Shown piece by piece: positions 34,443 through 46,340 of a stretch of DNA of 64,000 bases. A model generated the notes under the pieces. That model saw nothing but the letters and a program-made list of their open reading frames with translations, was not told the DNA's origin and made no database searches. Both the position numbers and the translations under genes were made by a program. Within the stretch, counting starts at the first letter, position 1, and every line of letters starts with the position of its first letter. This DNA comes from Drosophila miranda (Eukaryota; Arthropoda; Insecta; Diptera; Drosophilidae): NCBI RefSeq assembly GCF_003369915.1, contig NC_046673.1:3208001-3272000 (forward strand), written 5' to 3'.

Positions 34443-34536
34443 ACTTTGGCAAGAAATAAATTTTTGCGCATAACAGCACAAATGTGCATGTAGCACAGTC
34501 TGCTGGTATGCGCAAAAATTTATTTCTTGCCAAAGT
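34443..34536. repeat. 36-bp hairpin, unit 4
   Basis: Arms 34443-34478 and 34501-34536, with the same single mismatch as unit 3. Confidence 0.85.
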
Positions 34537-34901
34537 TCCGATAACCAAATCGAACTGCGTCAGCTGTTTACACGAACATGAAAAGAGTTGTTGCCCTGAC
34601 CTATTATTTCCGAGAGAAATTTGAGGTTGGGTTAAAAAAAATTACAAACAAGCTAAATTGCCCTGGTAATGGTGTCAAATGTATGCTTATGCATCAATAT
34701 GTCATCTATTTTTTCGCTTTGCAATTAAGATTCGTTTTGTTGAATAAAAAGCCGTTTACTTTTCATTTCATCGAGGAAAATGTTTTCGTTTTGAAAAAGA
34801 AGAAATCTTACGGGATGTGACAACGGAAGCAGTAAAATATGTGATTTCAACAGTAGATCAGAAAACTTTTGTGAAAGTGAAACCGGAGCCCTGAGTGCAG
34901 C
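34536..34901 (+). repeat. Dispersed repeat, unit 4 copy
   Basis: As in unit 3. Confidence 0.6.
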
Positions 34902-35934
34902 CGTGGAAGGTTTGCGGGCCTTAAAAGTAAGGTGTTCGATCAGCTACCAGTTGGTGCTAAAAGGGCGGGAAACTTTTTCTTCTTATTTGTTAGTTAGCTT
35001 TCCAAAATTAGAGAAAACCTAACTATCTTGCCTGTGTATTGCAGTCAACAACTTTTTTCGTGCCATCTTGTGTCACATACTAACTATGTTAGTATGTACA
35101 TATATTAAATTAATTGCGAACCCTTGCGACTGTTATACATTCAAGAATACTTTCCCAGCCGGGAAAAACACCGTGCGCCCCATTTCCCAACATCTCGCCT
35201 GAATCGTGACAAAACTGATGGTGAAAGGTTGTTTCTAATGATCGTATTGAATGCCGAGGCACTCAATGGAAGAATAGGTATTTGAACCCAAACCAGGTCA
35301 AAAATCACTATACCTGACAAATGTAGGGTATAGCGTCGCTGGCTCAAGCGCGTATACGAAAACCACACAAGACTAGCAACGATCGGCAATGGCCACCATC
35401 GAGCGAAAGCGAAAACGAACAAATTCACCGCTGTAGTTCTGAAGTATGTATGTTGTGTGTTTGAATACGTCTGCAATGGTTTGCACGAGTCGACGGCTAA
35501 ATACCGAATTAAGTATTGATTGGCGAAGCACGACTGATACAAACGAGTATACCCGACGAATACAGGGTAGCGCGTCACTTGGTGTTTGGTTTAGATCAAG
35601 CGCGCCAAACGAAAAGAACAGCGATAAGCAACGGTGAGAGCGAAAGCAAAACGAAAACTCACCGCTGCAGCTGCGTATTGGTATGCGCGCTTGGCCAATG
35701 ACCCAACTGTATATTTCACACAACGAAAACGAGAAAGGGGGAGGGGTGACAGTCATTGCAGTTAAACATGAGCTATATTTTTTGCGCTCAAGATGGTTAG
35801 GTTTACATATGTATATGTATGTATGTATGTATTAATATAAATTTACATATGTACTATATTCGAAACTCTAACTACAGCATGCAAATCTAGCTCTACTATT
35901 TCATACGTATGTATGTACATATGTACATATGTGC

Positions 35935-36210
35935 CAAGAATTGAATGCGAGGTCAAAGTCATCGCACAGTTCACTGACAATCTCGTCGTATTATAGCTTC
36001 TGGAGCTCGCTGTGCACGCTTTTAGAAGTACCGTGCAGCTCCTCGATCTGCTTGAGCCTTCCAACGAGAATCCTTGCCAATAGTGCCAGCACTTTCCGCT
36101 ACAAGACACCCTGTTTCCAGCAGCGGCCACAGCACAGTCGTTTTTCGCATCCAACAAACGCAGCACTAACCGTGGGCAGAACGCAAGGCAGACGACGCGA
36201 GAACCGTTTT
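35935..36210 (-). pseudogene. Coiled-coil gene fragment, unit 4
   Basis: Copy of 22140-22415, closest to unit 3. Confidence 0.38.
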
Positions 36211-36670
36211 TGAAACGAGAATGTTTTTGTTTTTTGTGATTTAACTGTTTATGTTTAAATTTTGAGCTACTGAGCTTTGGCAGCAGCATAATTCGATGAG
36301 TATTATTATATTTATCGCAAGCTACGCTGCTGAACAACGGCAATCTTAAATTTATGAATACAATTTAGCTAAAAACAACATCAGTAGTAACGGAAGACTC
36401 GAATAGGTTATCTTCAATGGGGACTGGAGGAGGCATTAAGGCAGCACCGGCAGCATTCGCTATCGCTCTATGGAGGAGGTACAGACCGATTTAGAGAAGC
36501 AACCGGATTTTTTAAATGCTGTATATCTTACATTTTTATTGTCGCTCTCCGGATGATGCTGCTCGTGGGCTATGCCCAGAAGCTAGAGAAGCTGAATGGG
36601 GACTGGAGGAGGCATTAAGGCAGCACCTGCCGCATTCACTATCGCTCTATGGAGGAGATACACACCGATT

Positions 36671-37183
36671 GAGTGAAGCACCTTATTTTCGACCTGCTCT
36701 ATATCTTACATTTTCACTGTCGCTCTCTGGATGACGCTGCTTATGGGTTATGCCCAGAAGCTGGGTTTCCAGTGAAAGGCTGTCCGTGTCCCAAATGTTC
36801 CGGTGATAGGCATTCTGTAGGAGCTTTATGATTGCGCAAAAGTCCTTCCGCAGCTTTCGGTTTTCGTCCAGCGTCTGCTGTTGCTCCCCACTGACCGACT
36901 GAACGCAGGCCATGATCCTTCCGTACGATTCGTTTTCAATTGCCGACAAGTTGGCGAACAAGACGTTGTTGACGTTCAGTCAAAGACGAAAACCGAAAGC
37001 TGTGCAAGGACTTCTGAGCAATCATAAAGTTCATCCAGAATGCCTTTCACCGGCATATTTGGGACACGGAAAGCCTTTCATTGGAAACCCAGCTTCTGGG
37101 CATAACCCATAGGCAGCGTCATCTGAAGAACGACAGCGAAAATGTAAGATATAGAGCAGGTCGAAAATCAGGCTGCTTGACTC
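36671..37183. repeat. Long inverted repeat, unit 4
   Basis: Arms 36671-36868 and 36985-37183. One extra substitution in the right arm (CCGGCATAT near 37051). Confidence 0.85.
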
Positions 37184-37764
37184 TTGGAAAGTGATCAGAC
37201 GCAGCTGGAGTGGGAGGCAATGCAAGAAAGATTGGGGTTAGGCATTGAGTGGTAGCCTCTGGGGTGGATTGTGTAGGCACTCACCTTTGAATCTCCGCTC
37301 GGAAAATTTAGGCCGTCGATCTCGTCATCTGAGCGGCCATGTCGTGTGCCTCAGGCAGTTGGTCCACCAAGCAGTGAAAGTACTCCGTGGCTGTGGGCTC
37401 ATTGCTAGAATTGCACCTGGAGTGGTCTTGCTGAGACGCCTGCTGTCCCGAGTTCGTGGGCGTCTCCGGATTGGACAGCCCCATAGAGGCCAAGACGAAT
37501 ACTTATCTGTCGCTCATGTTTTTGACGATTATTGTTCCGATTTCCCCGTCCGTTTCGAGTAGCATTCAATATTACGTGTGCTAGGTTTTACAGTTTCGAG
37601 ACCAGACGTTCACTTCGTAATGGCAATCTCAAGGCACTGCTGATGGGCGAGATTCAGTAGCAGTTTTCAGGTCTACGAGCAGTCGACTCGACGCGAAACA
37701 AAACGAAAAGCTCTGCTCTGAAAGGAAATACTACTCACATGTTTTTAGTGCGTTTGTGTGCTTA

Positions 37765-38275
37765 GACATAATATAAAAGCTAGGTTCATATCGTCAATTC
37801 CATTCTGAGTGTGTTTGCATTTAGATCGAGAGTGAGGTTACAGCTTCGAAGTGACGCCTTAAATCGTAAAAACCAATTTAAATCTTTTTCCATCATGTGG
37901 CGTGCTAGGATGATCGGCAGTCTGTTCTCTTCGTACTCATACAGAAATCGCGATACATATTTTAGAAGATTAAAGATTGAAGCCGTATATGTGTCCCTTA
38001 TCCAGCCCTGCATCGATCGACAAAATGTAGTTGTAATGTTACTTTCAGGAAATATAAGTATTGTTTTTGTGAAACATCTTCAACTCCCCACACTTGTGCA
38101 CCGTAACAAAGAATAGCTCCGTGGCCGTAAAGAGAACTCCAAGGTATATGAACTCCGTGGTGACCCTCACAGGCTCTTTTCCGAGGAAGACACATTTTTC
38201 ACATGCTGCTAATCTCCTTACACCCCGGACTTGGCACTTACGATTGTACCACTTGTTCTTGCCCTGAGGTTCTTT
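37765..38275 (-). pseudogene. Non-LTR remnant, unit 4
   Basis: As in unit 3, without that unit's two private changes. Confidence 0.6.
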
Positions 38276-38596
38276 GATTTTATGATTTCAGTGGCATGCT
38301 CTATAACTATTGAAAAATATACAAACACAAGGCACGCAGCCTCTTGTACAATACATCGCACACCAACACACCTAATGTTTGAGACTTCTCTCCGGTAAAC
38401 TTAGACTCCTCTGAGACGTTTTATTAAATGCACTTAATTTGTTTGTTTAAATTCAATTTATCCTTTTTAATTATTCTTTTCGTTGCCACTCGACTTGTTA
38501 CAGCAATACAAAATTAAGAAGTGAAGCGACGTACAGTGGCGATTTAAACTAAAAGAGGTGTCAAAAGTCGAAGCTTTGGATACAACTAATACATGC

Positions 38597-41510
38597 ATCA
38601 AATAGGGAAGACTTATCTCCACAATCCCATACAAAATCATATTTTGACTGTTTTTTGTGCGAGGTTGTGGCAGGTAAATCCATATACTTATGTATGCAAG
38701 CGTTCACTTCAAGCTTCGTCTTTATTCTGTTTCATTGGAGGTGTAACCGTATATATGTACATATTAATATAATAATACCTAACACGCCTCGCCTTAGATG
38801 TTCAACATACATGTCATTAACTAATACGTATGGTAAGCCATATCGGCAAAATACTTCTCTAAGCTTGTTGATTGTAAACGATGAAGTTATTTCCTTCATT
38901 TTGAATAATTCTGCCCATTTTGTATACAAATCTATCCATCTCAGAATCCATGCAAGGGCACCACATACAAGAACGTGCTAACATTTTTGTTTTTACTATT
39001 CCCAAATGCGATGTATGAAATTCTGCTAAATAGCTTGTCTCAGTTTGGTTGGAATTACTACTCCATATCCCCATAAGATACAATCATACTCCACAGAAAG
39101 TTAATTTGATTTGGAGATGTAGCTATGTAGATACTCGCTGCCTTTTAATCTTGAAATCGAACCAGTGTTAATTGCACACAACATTTTTTATAATATTGGG
39201 TCACGTCGTGTTTCACGAGCTATTTCTTTGAAACTTATTTTGAACACCTTATCAGACTGTATAAAATTTATGTAATTATAGTCTTCGTTTGGTAAGGCCG
39301 TTTTCCATTGAGGCATTCTTGAGAGTCCGTCTGCTATATTTAATGTCCCCTTAATGTGTTCGACTGTATATTGAAAACCTGACAAAGTCAGTGCCCATCT
39401 TTGCATTCGTGCAGAGGCCATCAGTGGAAGTCCTTTCAGGTCTCCAAATATGCTTAGTAATGGTTTGTAATCAGTTCGAAGGGTGAACTTGTTTCCTAAA
39501 AGATACTGTCTTAACTTACTCACACATAAGACTATAGCCAGAGCCTCTTTCTCAATTGAACTGCAATTATGCTCGCTTTTAAATAATGCTATTGGTTTGA
39601 TATCTTCAATGCAATTATGTGATAAAACGCCTGAAATTGCATGGCTGCTAGCATCAGTTGTTAGTTCTATAGGTTGATCTGGGTTAAAGTGAACTAAAAC
39701 TTGTTCAGAAGTTACTTCTTTCTATACCTCTCGTTATCTGACCGAAATTATTGATAAACTTTTAATAATAAATTACCATGCCTATGAAAGCTCTAAGCTC
39801 TGATACGTTGTCCGGAGCCGGTTCAAATAATAATAATAAAATAATTCAATTTTTGCTCAGTCCTATCCTGTCAGTTGAAAATCCTAGCTAGAAAATTTTG
39901 GATTTAAAGAACTCACATTACTTGTTATTATACCCGATACTCAAAATGAGTATTGGGGTATATTAGATTTGTGGTAAAAGTGGATGTGTGTAACGTCCAG
40001 AAGGAATCGTTTCCGACCCCATAAAGTATATATATTCTTGATCAGCATCAATAGCCGAGTCGATTGAGCCCTGTCTGTCTGTCCGTCTATCCGTCCGTCC
40101 GTCTGTCCGTCTGTCCGTCTGTCCGTCCCCTTCAGCGCCTAGTGCTCAAAGACTATAAGAGCTAGAGCAACGATGTTTTGGATCCAGACTTCTGTGATAT
40201 GTCACTGCTACAAAAATATTTCAAAACTTCGCCCCGCCCACTTCCGCCCCCACAAAGGACGAAAATCTGTGGCATCCACAATTTTAAAGATATGAGAAAA
40301 CCAAAAATTGTAGAGAATGACCATATCTTTAAGACTGCGGAATCTGAATTGGATCGTATTATTATTATAGCCAGCATCAAGAAAACAATTTCATTTTTTC
40401 TCGCCCTGTCTCTCTCTAACACACACGTAGCATAGGCGGCTTTGCTTAGAGTAAAACATTAGCGCCTAGATCTCAGAGACTACAAAAGCTAGAGCAACCA
40501 AATTTGGTATTCACACTCCTAATATATCGGACCGAGACGAGTTTGTTTCAAAATTTCGCCACACCCCCTTCCGCCCCCGCAAAGGACGAAAATCTGGGGA
40601 TATTCAAAAATCTCAGAGACTATTAAAGCTAGAGTAACCAAATTTGGTATCCGCACTCCTGTTAGATCTTACTATAAAACGTGTATCTTAAAATTTCGCC
40701 CCACCCCCTTCCGCCCACACAAAGAACGAAAATCTGTTGCATCCACAATATTGCACATTCGAGAAAACTAAAAACGCAGAATCATAGATAATGACCATAT
40801 CTATCAGATTGCTGAATCTGGATCAGATCAGATCATTTTTGTAGCCAATAGGAACAAATCAATTTGCAGTGGCTACGCAGCGCCCGACGTCACGCTCAGA
40901 CTGATTTTCTGTCTCTCTCGCACGCACTCTTTGTCGTGTCGTTTAATATTAGCGGCGTCTGCCGGAGGAGAGCCATACTGACTTAGTATCGGGTATAACT
41001 GTAGAGTTGCGGTGTCCGCAGCAACTCACAACGTTCCCCCTCGTTTTTATTTTAGTCCAGCTGATTTCAGTTTTCTAAGTACAGCTTTTGGGTTTGAAAT
41101 ATGTTCTTGAAGATCTCATCCTTTAACTGTTATGTCATCTTGATAAACCACAACTCCCCCCATACACTGAAACAACCCTTCCATTGTTTTTTGAAAAATG
41201 GCTACCGCAGTTTTTATACCAAATGGTAAGCGTTTAACTTTCAATAGCCCAATAAGCATTTGACAGGTCAAGTTCCAGGTAGTGGATACTTTACGTCGAC
41301 TAAAGACCGGTTTAATGTACCCTTATAGTCACCGTTTGGTTTTAAAATCGGTACCAAAGGTGCTCACCATTCAGAACTAACGACTTGCTCTAAAATACCA
41401 TCATCTATGAACTTTCGTAACTGCACTTCAATCTTTTCATTCCATGCTAATGGTAATGACCTAGGCATTTCAAGCTCGCAATATGGCCAAAAGGGCTAAC
41501 AAATGATAGC
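38597..41510 (-). pseudogene. Ty3/gypsy (mag-like) pol remnant, split by DINE-1
   Basis: Minus strand, in pol order from right to left: RT with PLVPILKPNGDYKG and YQDDI (41050-41450), the RT-connection with YLGFS and NVSELRAFIGMV (39720-39925), and RNase H with LRTDYKPLLSIF and DGLSRMP (39188-39523). Integrase-like pieces (38640-39080) come last. Many stops and frameshifts. A DINE-1 at 39929-41046 separates RT from the rest. The YLGFS and RAFIGMV wording suggests a mag/Osvaldo-like lineage rather than the errantivirus at 1-10.5 kb. Confidence 0.75.
39929..41046 (+). mobile_element. DINE-1-like element in the Ty3 remnant
   Basis: Starts TATACCCGATACTCAAAATG and ends with a stem-loop (GAGTTGCGGTGTCCGCAGCAACTC) followed by CGTTCCCCCTCGT. 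Internal GTCTGTCCGTC repeat at 40070-40128. Inserted at a T-rich site (TTGTTAT/TTTTAT). Confidence 0.9.
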
Positions 41511-41559
41511 CATTTTGTCTTTTTATACCCGATACTCATATAACAGTCCCATAAGTAGC

Positions 41560-42085
41560 TGCAACTATGAAAACATCTTCAAGAATTGACTTGCGTCATT
41601 TGGGGTTATGTACGATGAGATAGAGTTATGCATGGATGAGGACATGGTCATATTTGGGCCCTTAGGTCAGCCGCTCTTGTTGGGAATTGGATTTATTTGA
41701 TGGACACATGGACAGGGCAATGTTATCTGTCGATACTTCAAGAAAACGTACAACAAAGATTCGACAAATTTGGTATAAAACATAGTTTTTGATTTTACCA
41801 GGCGAACATAAATCGGGAATTACTCGGAACTGTCCAATTAAATAACTCTCCACTGGATTATTCCGTTTTCTCAGTTGCCTGACTTTAAAAGACATTTAGA
41901 GTTTTTGGATGATATTGGATCAAAACATTATAAAATGTTAAAAATTACTTAAAAACAGCACTTTCAGAGGAGTGGGGTAAAATTACGCAATAAATCACAG
42001 GAAAATTGAGCGACTCGATGCAAAATAGGTTGAAAAGGGCTACAAACAATAAAGAGAGCTTACCAAATACTAATTTTTAGTTTAA
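41560..42085 (+). pseudogene. Tc1/mariner-type transposase remnant (plus strand)
   Basis: Shifting plus-strand frames read GVGNWIYLMDTWT and YLSILQENVQQ, then FGIKHSF and a degenerate YQAN at the usual QDN position. Further on come PDFKRHLEFLDDIGSKHYK and a C-terminal EEWGKIT...KLSDSMQNRLK. This is the order of Tc1 transposase motifs. Catalytic residues are mostly lost. The overlapping minus-strand 77-codon frame at 41662-41895 is a shadow. Confidence 0.6.
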
Positions 42086-42530
42086 AAGTAAAATAAATAC
42101 AAAAAATTATTTATAAGAGATCCGGTTCAAATAAGCTGTGGGATGAAGAAGGGCAGTATTTTTGGTTTTTAGTTGTTAATAGTGTCCTAAAAAAATGTTC
42201 AAAAATATATGAGGTTGGTTTAGATTAGGGTTAAATATATATCCATCAGTATACATTTGAATTTTAGTTGTAGGGTAGATAGTTTAGAAGTTATAGCACT
42301 TTTAAGTGTGAAAGGTGCTCTGGTTCATTTATGCTGTGAGCCACTGTATGTGACAAGAATTGAAAGCGAGGTGCAATTGTTTCAGCACAAGACAATAATT
42401 GCGGGTTTTTTAATCTTTGCGTCTCGAGCTTTACATTTTTTCACAAATACCTCTTTATTAGATCGGAGCTCCAGGGTTTTTACTCTTCTCTTCTAGATGC
42501 TCCCACTAATTGGCTCTCCTTTTGGTATAT
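42086..42530. other. Unassigned AT-rich DNA
   Basis: No recognised motif on either strand. It lies between two oppositely oriented Tc1 remnants and may include their terminal sequences. Confidence 0.35.
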
Positions 42531-42569
42531 GTAGGTGCATACAGGGTATTCAACGACAATTATTCGGAC

Positions 42570-44015
42570 AAATATTAGTTTGTGCGAAAAAAACTTATTT
42601 TTCTCCCAATTTTTCAGCTTTCAATATTTGGTGGGGCCGTCGTTAGCTTCAATAACAGCTTGTAGACGTGAGGGCATACTTTTTACCAAATTATTGGATT
42701 CATTGGGATTAATTTTCTCCCATTCCGTTATCAGAGCCGTTTTAACGGTTTCCTCAAAGAAAATTTTGTTTTTATACCCGATACTCAAAATGAGTATTGG
42801 GGTATATTAGATTTGTGGTAAAAGTGGATGTGTGTAACGTCCAGACGGAATCGTTTCCGACCCCATAAAGTATATATATTCTTGATCAGCATCAATAGCC
42901 GAGTCGATTGAGCCCTGTCTGTCTGTCTGTCTGTCCGTCCGTCCGTCTGTCCGTCTGTCCGTTTTGAAGATATGAGAAAACCAAAAACGTAGAATTGTAG
43001 AGAATGACCATATGAGATATGATAAAACCAAAAACGTAGAATTGTAGAGAATGACCATATCTTTAAGACTGCGGAATCTGAATTGGATCGTATTATTATT
43101 ATAGCCAGCATCAAGAAAACAATTTCATTTTTTCTCGCCCTGTCTCTCTCTAACACACACGTAGCATAGGCGGCTTTGCTTAGAGTAAAACATTAGCGCC
43201 TAGATCTCAGAGACTACAAAAGCTAGAGCAACCAAATTTGGTATCCACACTCCTAATATATCGGACCGAGACGAGTTTGTTTCAAAATTTCGCCACACCC
43301 CCTTCCGCCCCCCCAAAGGACGAAAATCTGGGGATATTCAAAAATCTCAGAGACAATTAAGGCTAGAGTACCCAAATTTGGTATCCGCACTCCTGTTAGA
43401 TCTAACTATAAAACGTGTATCTCAAAATTTCGCCATACTTCCTTCCGCCCCCACAAAGGACGAAAATCTGTTGCATCCACAATATTGCACATTCGAGAAA
43501 ACTAAAAACGCAGAATCATAGATAATGACCATATCTATCAGATTGCTGAATCTGGATCAGATCAGATCATTTTTATAGCCAATAGGAACAAATCAATTTG
43601 CAGTGGCTACGCAGCGCCCGACGTCATGCTCAGACTGATTTTCTGTCTCTCTCGCACGCACTCTTTGTCGTGTCGTTTAATATTAGCGGCGTCTGCCGGA
43701 GGAGAGCCATACTGACTTAGTATCGGGTATAACTGTAGAGTTGCGGTGTACGCAGCAACTCACAGCGTTCCCCCTCGTTTTTATTTAATTTTTTATCAAG
43801 TCCCAAACGTGCTCTATGGTTCAGATTGTTGGTTCAGATCTGGTGACTGCGGCGGCGTTTTTCACTACTTGCAATGATACAACAGCCATTCTTGCATTTC
43901 CACCACCATGCTTCATGCTTCTCTGTTGGGATGAGGTTCATCGCTAAATATAACACTCTCCCCAAAAGAATCTGGTTTTTTTTTTAACGCTTGGATCAGC
44001 CGAGAGTGTTTGGCG
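42570..44015 (-). pseudogene. Second Tc1-like transposase remnant, split by DINE-1
   Basis: Minus strand. The right part (43790-44015) reads KKPDSFGESVIFSDE and PPQSPDLN; the left part (42618-42772) reads EWEKINPNESNNLVKSMPSRLQAVI and ends GPTKY, the usual Tc1 C-terminus. A DINE-1 at 42773-43779 lies between them. Frameshifts and stops make it inactive. Confidence 0.7.
42773..43779 (+). mobile_element. DINE-1-like element in the Tc1 remnant
   Basis: TATACCCGATACTC start, stem-loop and CGTTCCCCCTCG end. It lacks the block present at 40130-40270 in the neighbouring copy, and carries instead a local duplication of ATATGA(G/T)A...AAACCAAAAACGTAGAATTG (42970-43050). Confidence 0.9.
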
Positions 44016-44145
44016 GGTTGGCCAATAGGGTAGGTGGTGACCCCACTTTTGCGGGTTGGCTAATATATGCATGAATTCTTATTGATGTTCTTTATTAATT
44101 AATATTTAATCTAAAAAATGTTTTCTTATCGTCGAAGTCTGAGAT

Positions 44146-44577
44146 CCACACTACAAAAAGTGTGCGCGAGTTGCGTAGTTGCGTATCAACTGAAAATTGA
44201 TTTTTTTGTATTGCTATAATATTCTGAACCAGATTCGGCAGTTTAAAAAAAAGGGGTGGAACGAAATTTTGAAATACATTTGACGCAGTGACATATCACA
44301 GAAGTCTGGATCCAAAACATCGTTGCTCTAGCTCTTATAGTCTTTGAGCACTAGGCGCTGAAGGGGACGGACAGACGGACAGACGGACGGACGGACGGAC
44401 GGACAGACGGACAGACGGACAGACAGACATACAGGGCTCAATCGACTCGGCTATTGATGCTGATCAAGAATATATATACTTTATGGGGTCGGAAACGATT
44501 CCTTCTTGACGTTACACACATCCACTTTTACCACAAATCTAATATACCCCAATACTCATTTTGAGTATCGGGTATAA
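44146..44577 (-). mobile_element. Truncated DINE-1-like element
   Basis: Reverse orientation. Keeps the TATACCC end (44577), the GACGGACAGACGG block (44367-44430) and part of the interior, with a large internal deletion and a diverged distal end. Confidence 0.8.
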
Positions 44578-44579
44578 AA

Positions 44580-46235
44580 ATAAAGATATGAGGATGACCA
44601 TCATACATGGCTAACAGATTCTAAGGGGGTGAGAGGTATCAATACATTATGGTTACGGAATTATAAAGGTGATATCAATGGAGAATTATGTGTAACACGC
44701 AGATTACTCCTCAGCTCAGTGCATATATGTACTTGTTCTTATTTACAAACTCACAGCGCTTTTGGTAGGCTAGTACCGCTTGTTCCATCCGTGATCGTTG
44801 AGCTCAATATGACGTTGTTGCAAACTTCTAAGGAAAAGAAAAGATATTTAATACGAGTATATGCACGTGAGCGTACTGGAGTGTACTGCTTTGTAATCTC
44901 AAGAAAAATAAATGTTGCTCTCATACCCATTAGTTTCCAAAACCATTATGTTGGCTGTGTTACATAACTAACTATAAAACTGTATACATCGTGTGACGAA
45001 AGAGAATGGTTTTAGCCTGGCACATGAAATCTAGAGGAAAAAGGGGCGTGTGTTACATCAACGAGTAACTACGATCCTCTATTGACGTGGTCGAGAGACA
45101 TGTCAGCCAGGATGAGTAGGACTGTGCCTCCGGAAGAATCCAACAATAATGCAATCAATTCGAGTTCATTATTGGGTGTCGCTGGCGCAACTAAATCAGT
45201 TGACGATGGAGTACATTAGCTCCTTAGCTCGGCTTCAGGGTGCCGATCCGATTCGCCGTCGGTCTGCGGACTACACTTTCACTGAAGGCTCGATAAACGG
45301 GTGGCGTCAATGACGCCGGAGGAAAAAAAAGGGTCCGGAGGCGCCTCTTGGTTTTCGCCGTGCATCCACACGGTTGTTGAGGCTTTCGACAGACAACGCC
45401 AAGCTGCAGGTCTCGCTGATCGGTGTTTCCGGCGGGTTTGCTACTTGACTTTTCGATCCACCACACAACTCTCGTAGACCACACTGTATGTACTCCTTTG
45501 CAACCGATGATCGCCCGAGCAGTACCGTGGATACGGGCCGCCGTCCTATAACACAAGTTCTTATATATATATATTACCACGAACACTTTCCTAATTAATC
45601 ACGGACATACCCGATATGTTTTTTTTTTCTCTACACTGCTTTTCCTGGGTAATTACTGCTGACTCTCGGTTTTAATTGAAACTCGGATCACGAGGTATGG
45701 CGTAGATGCCAGAACTGTTCGTTGGCTAAATATTTATATTATTTATTTATTTATATTATATTATTTATATTTATATTATATTATATTAAATATTTATCCC
45801 CGAGTATAGCACAAACACGTCCGCTTTAATCAATTGATTCTTTGTCAATAACTCCAGCCCAACTTCAGCAAGTTCAGCTAAGCGGTACCGAACCAAAAGC
45901 TCGAAGATCGGATGATATTTGGAAACTTTAACTGCATAATCGGATGATCTTAGGTACTTTAACTGCATAATCGGATGATCTTTCGCCCATTTGAGCGGAA
46001 TTTCGGTCAAGCTTTTAATCTATGCTCTCCCTACGCTACGCTACTCTCTTGGGTCAAGGTAAACGTGACGTCTTTCGCTTAAATGCGTACGCTGTGCGCC
46101 GACTCTCTTTAGAAAGATTTTCGGAAAGCTTGCAGCTTACGATCCACTTTCGGAATTACTATGGATCGGCACTTTTAAGCATTACAAAAGAAAACTATGC
46201 TTATCCGTAATGTTCTATACTCTTTCCCTAAATGC
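44580..46235. other. Unassigned region, no supported gene
   Basis: No domain recognised on either strand. It includes an ATTTATATTAT low-complexity stretch (45729-45796) and a short tandem repeat with the core CGGATGAT...ACTTTAACTGCATAAT at about 45909-45975. A stretch near 45100-45580 has unusual G/C content and might be an eroded gag-like or host exon, but I cannot support a product. Confidence 0.35.
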
Positions 46236-46244
46236 GGCCCCTAC

Positions 46245-46338
46245 ACGGGTCGGAAACGCTTCCTTCTGGACGTTACACACATCCACTTTCACCACAAATC
46301 TAATATGCCTCTATATTTATTTTGAGTATCGGTTAAAA
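46245..46338 (-). mobile_element. DINE-1 terminal fragment
   Basis: About 90 bp resembling the TATACCC terminal region of the complete copies (GGGTCGGAAACG, CTTCTGGACGTTACACACATC), ending GAGTATCGGTTAAAA with decay. Confidence 0.75.
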
Positions 46339-46340
46339 AA

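Larger units (their letters stand above)
33998..38596. repeat. Array unit 4 (4598 bp), right end of array
   Basis: Last unit. The array stops at 38596 after AATACATGCAT, where other units continue into the Transib fragment and this one runs into a Ty3 remnant. That flank is the likely original context of the unit's right end. Confidence 0.95.

Noticed and set aside
40070-40130. GTCTGTCCGTC short repeats considered as a CRISPR-like array
   Set aside because: This is the known internal microsatellite of DINE-1-like elements; there are no spacers, and the genome is eukaryotic.
45224-45586. 120-codon minus-strand frame
   Set aside because: No recognisable domain; the region has higher G/C but frames on both strands are comparable.
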